The notes beneath the pieces are model-generated. The model did no database searches. It was not told the origin of the DNA and saw only the letters and a list, made by a program, of their open reading frames with translations. The position numbers and the translations under genes were made by a program. From Daphnia carinata (lineage: Eukaryota > Arthropoda > Branchiopoda > Diplostraca > Daphniidae), in contig NC_081334.1 in assembly GCF_022539665.2 (NCBI RefSeq), positions 1,488,001-1,552,000 of the forward strand: a stretch of 64,000 nt of DNA. Direction: 5' to 3'. This document shows positions 1 through 11,933 of this stretch, piece by piece; the stretch's first letter is position 1; every line of letters starts with the position of its first letter.

Positions 1-1002
1 GGTGTTCCATAAACGCCCACGGTCGCAAAAAAAATTATTTATTGTCTATACATCCGGTGTGACGCAACAACAAAAACGTACCGACACTTTCTCCGCAATT
101 TCCAGTGGTTTTACTGTTTGCCCAGCAATTATTCCCCCTCCCCCTTTCGCTTCGGTCCATTAACATCCAGTTAGTTTGTTTTGTTTTTCTTTACCCCATT
201 GAATAAGCAGCTCCATAACTTGTGTGTTTTGTTATGGTCTTGTGCTCGCGTTTGGCCTACTTTTTTACGGTAAAAAAACAACAGTTTTTGGCTAAGACGC
301 GCAATCAAAACGAGTTAGCGAGGGGGTTTCGTGGGTGGTGTTCAATCTTGACCTATTCTAACACCAAGGTCGAACGGAATATCAAACGGCACCGTTGAGA
401 AGCATTAAAATTCACTGCGATTAAAAAAAGGGACACATGGAATACCCTCGATGGAATGTGCTGATGTGGTTTCAACTGTTTTGCGTGCACCGCCTGATAA
501 ACGTGAGCAATAAAACATTGTTCGTTTTGTACTTTTTCTAAAGCAGTGCATTTCGGCGGCATTGCATCAGACACGCCCGTTCGTAACTCTTTCGACGTCA
601 CAACCCGATTTCCCATCCTCGCCCACTTATGTCACAATGCCAGCAGTAAATGGCGAGTAAAAGTCGTCAAGTTACAACCACGGTCGCAAAGCAAAACAGA
701 AAAACCTTGAAAGGGGCTGACGAGAATTGGATGTGCGTTAAGACAACGCACTTCGTAACGGGGTCGTTTGTCCATCACAGAAAATGGTCGTTTAATCGAA
801 CCTTGTCTGACTTGATTTCGCTCGCCCTCGTAAACAAAACAATTGCTCTCGTTCCAATCCTAACTCGTTGCAACCTTGTGTTGACCGACACCGTTTAAAA
901 AAAAAAGGGAAAATAACAATTGTCAAAAGAAAATGGGGGATTCACCGTAGTCGATTACACAGCGCGAGTCATAAAAATAAACTCATTTTTTAAAGACCCA
1001 TT

Positions 1003-1040
<38 letters not shown>

Positions 1041-4000
1041 ACAACCATTCCCTTCTCAAAATTTGGTTCAGGGATTTTTACAAAAAACGTTTCGCAGATG
1101 AATTTCGCATTTTTATTAAAAGGAAACCCGAGCCATAGATACGTCCTGTTTAAAAGCGAAACGGCAACCCAATCACACACACACACACAGAAATGTGTGT
1201 ACAGAATAGACATATCGATTTAGCAAACTCTATGACCTTACAGTTCCTTACATCCGTTTTCTTTTGGCTTCGGAGCCACTAAGACCTCCTACCCTCCCCG
1301 ACCGATATCGTCATCCCGCAGAAAAGGGAGTTACCCAAAATATTTTGGCACGTGACTCAAATATCAATCACGTACATCCTGGTCCAACAAAAACACATCC
1401 AGAGTACGCGACTTTCAATTGTTCTATGGAATTCCATCGAGAACTACGCACACACACCAACGCCTTTGTAACACCAATGGAGCCAATCCATATCGGGGAC
1501 AGGTTGGAAAACCCGAGAGAATCAGTGTCCAATTCATCGCCTACCGCCTTTATTATAAACACAGACTGCAGCAGCATCCCGCCCCCCTCTTTCAACTAAA
1601 AAATAAGAAAAAATGGTATAGTTTGATAAATCGGGCCGTATGCACACGCCCCTCGTGCGGCCCGGCCATTATTTCCCGTCTAGCGATCGTATATCCGGCG
1701 CAGGCATATAGACACCGCTGAGAGATGGATGAGCCCTCTGCCATTTCCTCTATATATAGTTCACATGTGTCATTTGCGGAAATTTTTTTTTTTTTTGCTT
1801 CTTCTTTCACAGCCCTTTAAAAAAGACAACAACAAAAAATGTATTCCTCTGTGCATGTTGGCGTGGGCGAGTCTAATAATTAGATTCAACACCCCATCCC
1901 ACCGAAGAAAAGCTATTCGCGTTATAATATCGTTAAGACGGCGCCCTCTTTGTTTCATGTTTGGCTTCGATCAGATTATTCGAAGCGTTAAGAGATTTAC
2001 GACATTCCCCGCGAAATGGCATTCGTATCATTTGTGTGCGATTTTGTCAAGTCTTTAAAAAAAAAAAAAGGAGGAAATATCTAACGGGGTAGTTCATCAT
2101 TCTACGTAACAACGCCCTTCCGGATACATTTAAAAAGGCGGGAAAAAAGAAGGGTTCATCCAACGTCAATGTTTTTTTTAAGACTTATCTCTTAACGATG
2201 GGGCTGTTTCTGCACTTGTCCAATGAAGACCCGATATTGCACGTCACACACCACATAAAATGATTTACGTATTGTCGTTTCTTTCAAGTCCCTACGTATT
2301 TCAAATCTAAGAAGTTTACCGGTAGCGTTTCAACAAAGTCCACTTTACAAGTAGCATTTAACGGGAAAAACAACATCCATTTTATTCGTAACCCAATTCA
2401 TCCCTTTTTTTTTCTATACTGAGCAAATTAGATGAACGTTGACTTGTACGCGATGCATTGCCGACGCTGCATGAATAAAAACTATGGCCGAAACGAAGCG
2501 TATCAAAGAACTTACCGGAATGGCTCAGCAGAGGACGACGGAGGCGGATTCTCTCGGCCAGAGTTTTAGCCCAATTACGCACGGATGGCTAAGAAGCACC
2601 GACAGCACAAGTAACTTGCGATAGACTGGAACACGAGCCGGCGTTCAACGGGCACCTACCAGCAGACAATATTGAGACACACTGGTGCCTCGAAGGAACT
2701 GGCAAAGGCCGTCACCAACGAAACATCCAACTAGGATCCGCCAAAAAGTTTGATATCGGGATCACGGATGGCTGGAATGTTCTCCTCCTTCCTGTCGTTA
2801 ACACTTATTCAAAGTATGCATCGATGAGGCACATACCTCCCGTAGTTTTCTAATGGCCGCGACCCACTGCGAACCAGTCCAAAAGTGATTGAAAACGAGA
2901 TAAACACAAGTCGAGATTAGAATTCCCCAACTGTCTTATCACCAACGTCAAGAACGAAAATATAAAATAGCCAGCAGTAGTGCAAATAGTACACACACAC
3001 ACACAGACCCACGAGGTGCGGAAAAAAATGGACGACAGGAGGTCGACAGCGACTAGCAAACAGTTTTGTTCACAGAAATTGTTAAATCACTTGGGAGAAC
3101 ATCTTGTTGATGTCGATGAAATTGAAAAAAAAGCAGTAACAATGTATTCGAAATCACTTGGGTTAGAACGACGAACTGGACACACCTGACGCCGATGCGC
3201 GCCAACATCAAACTAGGACGAGATCGCCACTGAGAACTCGAAACGTTTCTAAAGCAATCAGCTGTGATGTAACCTTGACTGCTATTGGACGAGGGTTCTA
3301 CCCCTTCCCTGTGATGCAACCTGTACGCCATCACAAAAATTGGACGTTAGTCTTTTGTTTTCTAGAGATATGGTCGAGGCCAAACAAAAGAACGTCTACC
3401 TCTGTGGACGAATGTCCCCGTTTAACATTGGGATTGTCTTTAGCTAAACGGATGCAAGCCGGAACTAGGGAAAGTGGTGGTGAAAGCAGGTACCTTCGAG
3501 TTTTCCTTCTCGTGTGACGTCCAATGCCAGGCAATGCTGATGAGTCATCAGTCATTTGCATCCTGTTTAGGCGGGAAAAAATGTCAACATCTCAGGCTAA
3601 TGGCTGTTCTCTGAGTCAAAGATGTGGAACGGTGAAAGCAGCCGAAAAAGAACAACAATTTTAAGTCTGCGTTAAACATTAGCCGACCGCACCATTTCTT
3701 TAGTTTGTTATGGGATCTAAATAAACAAGCAAAGAATAAACCATGAGAAAAAACACGAAGGTTTTGCAAGTTAGGCGATTAATAAGCCTCCGAAATTCTT
3801 TCTTTTGGCTTCCATTTTTCAATGGAACGTCGAGATTTGACGTTCTGAATTTTTTTTTATCATCCTTTTTCTCTTTGTAAACATATCTTAAACTGATGCT
3901 ACGTCAAGGATTATAATCTGGGCTGGCCTTCAAACATTCAGTACGAATTTAACCGTCGATCAAAGGCCTTCTGAAATCCTCGGAATTTACAAACTTCTGG

Positions 4001-5725
4001 ATCAAATGCACGAAATTCGTTGCATAACGGAGTGTTACATTGTTAATTCATGGCTGCATCTGTAGTCCATAAGACAATTATGGACTAAACACGTATGTCG
4101 TTGTTGCAGCTGTTTTTCTAGGTTACGTGTTTCTTGTTTGATCCACAAGGTTTTTTTTTTTTTTTTACTAAGAATAGACAGTAAGGTCTTGAAAAATGTA
4201 AAGCAGGTCAGCCATCAAATAAGGAGCCATCAATCTGCTTTGGTTTCTAACCAAAATCGTATAGTAAACAGTTTAGAATATTAACACTCACGTTTCGCTT
4301 GGTGATCGGTGAGCTCGACACATGTCAGGTTTAAGAATGGGGATTTTGAACGTCGGGTTTTAAAAGGAAATCTTAATGGATGCCACAGGAAGATTCAAGG
4401 AAATGCTGAGTGCTATGAGAAACTACGAAAAGTCTTACAGCATCCGCCATCCATAAGCTGCCCTCGATTAAACTTGAAAATCTTAGATAAACGAAAATGA
4501 TCGTCTGTTTATTTCGTAAAATAATAGAATTTTTCCCTGCGTAAACGATTAACTTGACGAAGTTAACTTTTTAAATATGAATAACATGCAAAGAAGAAAC
4601 AATTTCAATAAGGAGATAGACAAAGAAATATTTAGGCGCGCTGTACTACACGTGTCGTTTAGTTTCAAGGATAAACTTTAAAGGGTAAAGGGTGGGTGAT
4701 GAAACAGATTATAGAAGACAAACAAAATAAGCGGCCATCATGGATTTTTTCTTCACCCTTACCCTCAAATTCAACCAATACGCTGACGAATTCTCTGACT
4801 CAAAAATATGTGTTTTCCCTTATTGGTTGAAAGACAAAACTAAACAAAAAAAATGAATATTCATAGCTGTGCAGCTGTACACGTGTCATTTAGAACAATT
4901 TCAAGGATAAACCTTAAGAGGCTGGGGTGATGAAAAGGACGTTACTATAGAAGAAAAAAAAAATGGGCGGCCATAATGGATTTTTTCATCACCCTTACCC
5001 CCCAGTTCTAATATGCTAATGAATTCCTACCTTTAAGAAAAATGTGTTGTGAAACTGTGTTATTAAATAGGTGAATATCAAATATTTAAATTTTTGATTG
5101 ATTTAAATATTTTCTATATATCTTTAACCCTTAAAATCGCTGGAACAATATTTTGAAACTCTATTATGTAAAAACCAAAATCGTGTCATATTGCCATTAA
5201 TAGATTAGTTGTTTTTTTTTCTGGTGATTGTTATTTCAGTTATTACGAGAGATTTTAAAATTATGTTTCTATGATTTGCTGATTGCATTTGGCCAAATGC
5301 ATCCACCAAATAAAGCAACGAAAATTAGAAATGAATGTTGTTCTTGTAGAAGTGAATTGTTTCTTGTAAATGTTAATCCACAAGAAAAAGCTTTGAGGTT
5401 TATTCGTTGGAACTCAATCGATCAGTGTTTTTTTTATTATTATTATTTATAATACACGAAACAATTGACGGCAGCACAATCGGTATTTATCAAGACGTGC
5501 CTTGAAGAAACGTAACGGCTGAAGCCGATACGATAGGTTGCTGAACTTCCATTTAAAAATTGTGTTCGAAAACTATTATGTTTGTCATGACATTTGAAAA
5601 TTCGTAAAAAAAAAAAGAAAAAAAGAAAACGGAACTGATTTGCCGGCAAAATTTGCAGCGTGAAATAGTTCACTTCTCATCAGCAAGGTATAGTACTATC
5701 GCGAATAAGAACTTTTGGCTTCCAT
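1..5725. other. No supported gene; AT-rich non-coding sequence
   Basis: I find no open reading frame here that looks like a conserved protein on either strand. Visible structure is limited to homopolymers (a 32-nt A run at 1007-1038), short CA tracts near 1177 and 2990, and the repeat pair at 4641-5030. Two good donor-like sites exist on the minus strand (around 2517 and 2836), so untranslated or 5' exons of a minus-strand gene lying further left are possible. I cannot show this. Confidence 0.5.
4641..5030. repeat. Tandem pair of about 160-bp units, each with an internal inverted repeat
   Basis: Unit 1 (about 4641-4800) and unit 2 (about 4875-5030) share, in order, CTGTAC..ACGTGTC, TTTCAAGGATAAAC, GGGTGATGAAA, a CGGCCAT.ATGGATTTTTT block, TCACCCTTACCC and a GAATTC end. 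In each unit the GGGTGATGAAA arm is complementary to the later TTCATCACCC arm (TTCTTCACCC in unit 1), so each could fold into a hairpin. This looks like a duplicated small non-autonomous element; no coding capacity is seen. Confidence 0.6.
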
Positions 5726-5996
5726 TTAAAGTACTGAGCAGCTGCTTTTTTCACGGAAAGGGTTGGCTTTTTGTGAGCTGAATCCGATCATCAGGCAATC
5801 ATCCTGCTGATGGTCAGAAACGTACTTCTACAATTTGATTAACAGAAAAATTTAGTCTTGATTTTTTTTCCCAAGGGAAATATAATTTAAAGTATACCAT
5901 TATATCAGCAACTGCTTGGCGAACAGTAATTCGTTTGATCGCGGCCTCTCGTCGCAATTGCTCAACCACCAACCTTTGTTGTTGTAAGTTGGACAT
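5726..5996 (-). CDS. Guanine nucleotide-binding protein gamma subunit
   Basis: Partner of G-beta in heterotrimeric G proteins, membrane-anchored by C-terminal prenylation. There are two coding exons, complement(join(5726..5827, 5898..5996)), with a 70-bp GT-AG intron, giving 66 residues, a normal G-gamma length. The ATG directly follows a CTACAG acceptor, so a 5'UTR intron is likely. Exon 1 carries the coiled-coil N-terminus that contacts G-beta (SNLQQQRLVVEQLRREAA). Exon 2 carries the family signature NPFREKSSC. The protein ends in a CaaX box CSVL; a terminal Leu predicts geranylgeranylation. Similarity to arthropod Ggamma1-type subunits is clear by eye, but I do not assign an exact paralogue. 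Its genomic neighbour SARAF is divergently transcribed about 860 bp away. Confidence 0.93.
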
Positions 5997-6854
5997 CTGT
6001 AGACACAAGTAAATAGTATCACATGCACGCTAAACCTTTTCACATCAAAGCTTTTGGTTTCCAAACTTATTCATTAATATATAGGTTACTTAATGATTTT
6101 AGTCTTATTGATACTTTATCATAATACATATAACTGTGGTAAATGAACGATTTCATTTGGCTTTGTTATCTCTCATTGCCAATTTTTTTGTTAAGGCTTC
6201 TTGCATCAACCTCCTCGTGCAACCTAAATAACTAGAAAATGTCACCTATAGAATAGTCATAAGTACATGTTGCTATGTCTTTACTTTTCGATCGTAAATT
6301 ATGAGGTAATTGCATTTAAAACTATCACGACGAAGGGCGTGGACTTGTTGCACAACGATAACTTACTTGCTACTACCAACTGATGATGAGGAATGTCTTA
6401 AATAGGGCACGATGCGAAAAACAAGCATAATTTAAAAAAAAATGTTACCTTTTAATAGCCGCCTAAGTTATCAAAGCCAAATCATAAAATAAAACAAGAA
6501 TCAAAGTACTAGAGTCTCTAAAGCTCTGTTCGATGACGCGTTGTGAAGCCTGAACTGACACTTGTGCAATAATCGATTAATATTGACAACGATTCGAGAT
6601 CTCTCGATATCGACGATCGAAACGTTTGTTTACGGAATGGAGATCTTACACGTGTATCTGGAAAGCGGATAATAAAAATTTCTTAGGTGAAGCAATAGTT
6701 GTGAAATAAATCGCATCACTTAACGTTTTTATAATGCTGGATACTCGACTGTTTAGTTCTTTCTCAGTGTTATCAGTCACGGGCTCTACTTAGAGTGATA
6801 ACAAATATATCTACAGTATCTTATTGTGCATCTTCACTTTCTGTGTTAAGTAAA
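5997..6854. other. Intergenic region between divergent G-gamma and SARAF genes
   Basis: No coding sequence recognised. It should contain the promoters and 5'UTR of both divergent genes. Several ATCGAT-type palindromic stretches (for example around 6571-6620) are visible, but I cannot assign a factor to them. Confidence 0.5.
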
Positions 6855-8200
6855 ATGAAAAACTTTGCTATTCTGCTGTTTGTGGTTTGCTGTTGCCTTG
6901 TGGCAACGGTCAGCACATATGGTGGGTCTTCAGGTATTAAAACAAAATAAGTAGTTTTGTTATTGTTATATGCTACTAATTATATTTTATATATAGATGG
7001 CATCAAACTAAGTGAAGTTAAAGTACTTACTCTATACCATGGAAAAATGACCACTGGTAGACGTTCTTCGCCAGTTCCACAATTAAAATGTGTGGGAGGA
7101 AGTGCTGGATGCAAAGCATTCACACCCAAGGTAAAACATTGCTTTTTGTATTTCTCCTGTTTTGTTCCCAAATTTCATTGGAAATATCCTTTTTAATCCT
7201 ATTTAGGTAGTTCAATGTTACAACAAAGGATGGGATGGCAATGACATTCAATGGGAATGTAAAACTGACATGGATAATGCTTACCGCTTTGGTGACATCT
7301 CAGTCTCATGTGAAGGCTACTCTTATGCTGATGATCCATTTATTTTAAAAGGATCTTGCGGAGTATGATACACAATAACTCCCTCTAAAACAACACCTAG
7401 TAATAATGAATGTTTTCGTTTATTCTAGCTTGAATACACCTTAGATTTAACAAAAGAGGGCTATGGAAACCAACAAGGACATGATTATTACGGCAGTGCT
7501 TTCCATGCAAATGATAGAAAGGGCAATTACAGTGCTGAAGAGCCTAAGACATCGTTTCTGGGAAATCTTATTCCTCTAGCTGCAGTTGGGTTGATTATCT
7601 ATGCCCTTTACAGGACGTGTATTGCACCCCCTTCTGAACGAGTCTTTCAATCTAGGTAGAGATAAAAAAAATATATGTATATATCATACCATATGTTATA
7701 TTTGAGCTTCTACAGTACCACTAGCGATGATTTTGGTGGATACCCAGGAGGTGATCCATATCGCGCAAATGCCCCTCCTCCTCCTGCGGGATTTCGATCA
7801 GAATTTGCACCGGATACTGGATCGCCCTTTGAAGCGTCTTGCGGAGGAGGGCAAGCTGGTTTTGGCAGTGCGACTGGTGGCGGTCGTCCGGGCTCTAGTG
7901 CTGGAGGATTTTGGACAGGGGCTGCTGCAGGAGGACTACTTGGTTATATGTTTGGAAACCGAGGGTACTTTTCACTCGTCTGTAGAATGCAAGCAGCGAA
8001 GTGTTTCTAATAGCTAATCGTTTCTTCGAATCAGGAACGCCAGAACATCTCATACATACAGGGCTGATAGAAATGACTACTCGGACAACGCATTTTGGGG
8101 CGGAACTTCTAGGAGAGGTAGTGGTTATTCACCGTCAAGTGGAACGTCAAGTACCGGCACCAGAACAGCATCAGGATTTGGGGGAACGACACGCCGCTGA
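6855..8200 (+). CDS. SARAF: SARAF, store-operated calcium entry-associated regulatory factor (TMEM66 family)
   Basis: ER membrane protein that inactivates STIM/Orai store-operated calcium entry in the characterised family members. Six exons: 6855-6933, 6997-7130, 7207-7362, 7429-7655, 7716-7964, 8035-8200, giving 336 residues. Visible features in order: a hydrophobic signal peptide (residues 1 to about 21), a luminal domain with conserved cysteines (CVGGSAGCKAF, VQCYNKGWDG..WECK, VSCEGY, GSCGLEYTLD), one transmembrane helix at about residues 168-186 (NLIPLAAVGLIIYALY), and a cytosolic Gly/Pro/Ser/Arg-rich tail ending GFGGTTRR, as in known SARAFs. An AATAAA signal lies at 8443-8448. All introns are 54-73 bp. 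No disruption is seen. Confidence 0.95.
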
Positions 8201-8768
8201 GTTTCAAGTCTTAATCGTCATTCTGTAGGATACTTTGTCCAAACACTTGATTATCTTGATTTTTGAAATTAACATATAGACGCTGAAATTGCTGTAGCTA
8301 CCGTAACACTTTCTATTAATTTGTTTGTTTAGCAAAAAAGTAGTTATAAAATTTGACCTAGTTTTGTATTTAATTTAGCAACACAGAGAAGCTGCAAGCT
8401 TAAACCTTATTGCAGTCAACCCCTTAGTCTAAATGATTCTTAAATAAACTGGGTTCAATTCTAGTTTGGAATCAGGTAACTTCACACCATTATGTGACAT
8501 ATAATGGCGTTTCAGCACAGTACGCATAATACCAAACTACGAGCCAGACAGTCTTTTTAAAGAGAAAATGGGGCTTCCTTAAAATTTGTTTGTCAGAAAA
8601 TCCACGGGACAGGCATTTTGATTGAATCTGTAACTACAGGTTAAGTTTTTCGAGCACTAAAAATGTTAATACTAGCATCTTCTTAGATGCGACTCAATTA
8701 ATTGTGTGAACGCTAAATCTCTAAAAGCTAGAAGCAACGCCTGTGGCTAAATGATTCTCATCGTACCG
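8201..8768. other. 3' region of SARAF and convergent gap to the IR-like gene
   Basis: This contains the SARAF 3'UTR with its AATAAA at 8443-8448. The rest is AT-rich with no reading frame I can support. Confidence 0.5.
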
Positions 8769-10571
8769 TTAATGGACAATGAGGGATTTTTGCCACCTTA
8801 GTTTAGATAAGGTCATAATTTCTACAATAAATATAAAGAAGGACAATGAAATCCCAAGTCCAAAGAGTGCAAAAGCGCTGGATAGGTCATCCAATGTGAA
8901 ACGATTCATCCGTCCTCGGGGTTTGATTTTTCCTACCATGCACTTGTCAACGTTCGGTGTGTACTTCTTTAACCGATACGGAAGCAGACCGTTTTCCCAT
9001 AAGTACTGAAAACTGTCAATCGAAATTAATGAAGAGTGTGAAAAACATCCATACCTTTTGTATCTCTCGAGCTTTGAAAAAGTCTTACTCATAATTGATC
9101 ACCGCATTGTGTTGACCACGTTTGGGTAAACCCGCCGATGAGTAATCCATGTACGGAATCGTAGCCGAGGAGGTCAGACGACAGTTAGGGTGACTTTTCA
9201 TATCCATGGCTAATAAATAATCTACGACAACGCGACTCTTACGAGTAAACAGAAGTAATAAAGTTAACTTGGCTTGCAGCTAAATTATCTTTGGCGGAGT
9301 ATGCAGTACTAAAGGAACACCATACCGTAATGAAAGTAGCTCCTAATTCCAAAACATTTTAAAGTCCATCGAATATATGGCCCCCTTTGACGAGGAGCTT
9401 TGGATTATTACGAAGGGAATTGCCTAAGATTAAATGTGTTCCAGAAGTTGCCCTCTTTAACAGCATTAATGATCATTAGCTACTACACTTAAATAATATC
9501 ATTTGATTTTTAAATGTACCAAAAACATTGACGTCTGCTCCGTTCCGTAATGCACAGTTACTTCTGTTTCGCTAACTCTGGCTGCCAATTCCTGTAGTGT
9601 GTTCACAATCGGTGTCAGTTTATGGACCGCCAAGTAAGAGGTCAATATACTTGAATAAGCATTAACCAAAAACCATCATCGTCAAACACCACAAGCCTGC
9701 CACTAGGCGCAGGGAGAATTTTTCTTTTGATGATATACTGTTTCCTTCATAGGAAGGGTGTTGCCTATGTCAGTACAATCTCATAAAAAAACCCGAAAAA
9801 TTCAGTCGGTACCTTGACCAGTTATTACTGTGATGACGTAGTTTACATGACGACTGATTGCATCCATGAAGCTTGTTTGGTTGCCTTCTGTACTTAAACG
9901 AGTCAACAGAGGCATAAAAACGATCAGTGCAATGGATGAAAAAAGGAATACGATCCAAACCTATGTGGAAGACATAGAAACGGGATATTAAAATTAAGCC
10001 GTATTTTTCCCCAAAAATATTTCTATGAAAAACCGTTAAAGAAAATGGTCTAATCAGTGTGGTTAGACGACTTGCTTCTTCAGGCCAGCGCTGTAACATA
10101 CTGTAATACTGTATTGCCACAGGAATCGAAAAATCCGCTTGTTGCCAAAGTTCTGGCGTAGGAGCAAAAGCGTATGGTACAAAATCGACTTCCTAAAACA
10201 ATTGTTTTTAGTATTTTTTTTTGTAGCAGCTTAAAAGCAGGAAAATTTTTATTTTATTAATGACATAAACGAAATAAAACCTTGTACCATGTTAAGCAGT
10301 TGTTCCATCAGCACAGGAACTATTCCTAGTTTGGCTATTTGTGTTGTGTTTGCAGGCACGTAGACCAACCTTGTTCGACATTATGATTAAATTGAATAAT
10401 TACTTGATGCACGTCAGTTCTGTACAAGATATTCTTACTTCATATTGTAATATGAAACCATCCATGTCACGATATCATGGCAAATCCCAAAGTATGAGTA
10501 GTTTCCCGATGGCATTTTCATGCGCGACAAACACGGGGGATACTGAAAATCAAGCGGTTGATGAAAACGGT
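8769..10571 (-). pseudogene. Ionotropic receptor (IR/iGluR-like) gene with interrupted reading frame
   Basis: Ligand-gated ion channel of the chemosensory IR branch. Exons on the minus strand, 5' to 3': 10439-10571, 10288-10379, 10034-10192, 9813-9960, 9520-9764, 9326-9454, 9089-9237, 8769-9012. Recognisable parts in order: the S1 ligand lobe (FQYPPCLSRM..GICHDIVTWM; EVDFVPYAFAPTPELW; LIRPFS), M1 (VWIVFLFSSIALIVFMPLL), a pore segment (ISRHVNYVITVITGQG), M2/M3 (LRLVAGLWCLTMMVF, then NAYSSILTSYLAV), S2 (ATSGTHLILGNSLRNNP; DYLLAMDMKSHPNCRL; YLWENGLLPYRLKKY) and a last transmembrane helix (FGLGISLSFFIFIVEI). Three lesions: opposite 1-nt shifts at about 9718-9724 and 9663-9672, both in homopolymers, and an in-frame TAA at about 9361-9366. 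Further minus-strand fragments up to about 11287 may be the divergent N-terminal domain. Decay or sequencing error are both possible. Confidence 0.8.
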
Positions 10572-11933
10572 CTTCAGTTATTTTCGAATAAATATCAAAA
10601 TAATAATAATAATAATAAATAATTTTACTGTACATCAAAGGCAGAAGCTCTGATTTGAAGACCGTGAAGGCTTCTTCTTTCGTTTTGCCATACATCTCCA
10701 CTAACATCTGGTTTGAATAACACAATTGCTGCAGAAACAAGAAAAAAATAACATTGCTTTTAAGTGTATGAAATCCCAAAGAGTTCTTCTCCCAAGTCCA
10801 GATGCATTTGTCTTCACCACGTTGGCTTTCGAAAGATCCACCGATCACGTCTCGCCTCTTTTTATGGCGTAGAACCAGAATGATGTAAATGTTTCATATT
10901 GCTTAAGACTGTTCTGTTTCCAAGCAAACTTACCCCATGGTGACTCCTTCCTCGAACTTTATTGCTGTTTTGTTGTGCCAGTAAGACAGGGAAATCGAAA
11001 TAATATCGGTTTTCTTCCAAATAGTTTGAGACGCACAGTAACACTTCTTGCCAAGAGTAGAGAATCAATCTTTCATGGGACGAAGTATCCAAGTTTCACA
11101 CAAGATTTTGCCCTTCTCCTGAGTTCATGACACATTTTTCACTAGGTAAAAATGCATGCAATTGATTGCAGAGCAGCTTTTGTACGAAATTGGAAACAAC
11201 GATTCTACAAGTATTTGCAATGGTTCTGCCATGTGGGTCTGCAAATCTGACTCTTGTTCTAAAAAAAGATGCCATCTGAAACCCAACATTTAGGTTAAAA
11301 TTTGCAAGATACTTTTACTGCTTTACAAATCATAATGTACAGGAATATCTGTATTTATAAAGTTGTTTTGCGTAGGCTATTCCATTCTCGGGCGCCATTC
11401 CTTGAATGCTGGAAATTCGACGTACATTATGAGATGTCCCTTAGACCCTACACGTTCATTCACCTGAATTCTACATAGAATTAGGAGCAACTAGATTTGT
11501 GAAAATGGCTCAATAGCTGTAGGATGTAGGCAAGCTGCAATTTTAATTTTTAGTTTCTCGATTTGTTTTAATTTTAAAAGTAAGGCTTCATCAGTTGGCA
11601 ATTTTTATAAGTTAGATGGCGCTTGATTCACTAGCAGAAGAAATCCTCCGTTTGTTGTTGCACTTTGCCGATGTTCATTATAATATTCAGACGTCTAGTT
11701 ACTAATAATTATTCTACCACAGGAGTTAATAACTCAAGGTGCGCCAGGTTCACTTTAAAATTTTTTTTTTTATTATTACCGCTGTTAGGAAAATTTTGTA
11801 CGTTCGCTTCTGCTTGTCATAAGGTGGCCTGAAGATGAATGAATCTCAAAGCATGTTTTTTTCGAGAATTTATAAGATATCCGTCGTATTGCACTTAAAT
11901 TATTGTTCCACCACATATAGAATTTCCTAAGTT
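10572..11933. other. Possible N-terminal IR exons and intergenic region
   Basis: Minus-strand open segments at 10625-10735, 10862-11092 and 11108-11280 could be upstream exons of the IR-like gene: they have Cys residues and a plausible CAG acceptor before position 11272. I cannot join them confidently. 11290-11933 has no supported gene. An AGATGGCGC motif occurs at about 11616-11624, the same core as in the array at 58.7-59.2 kb. Confidence 0.3.

Noticed and set aside
9237-9326. An additional frameshift in the IR-like gene
   Set aside because: An 88-nt GT-AG intron (donor ACG|GTATGG, acceptor CGTAAG) joins the flanking exons in phase, so no lesion is needed there.
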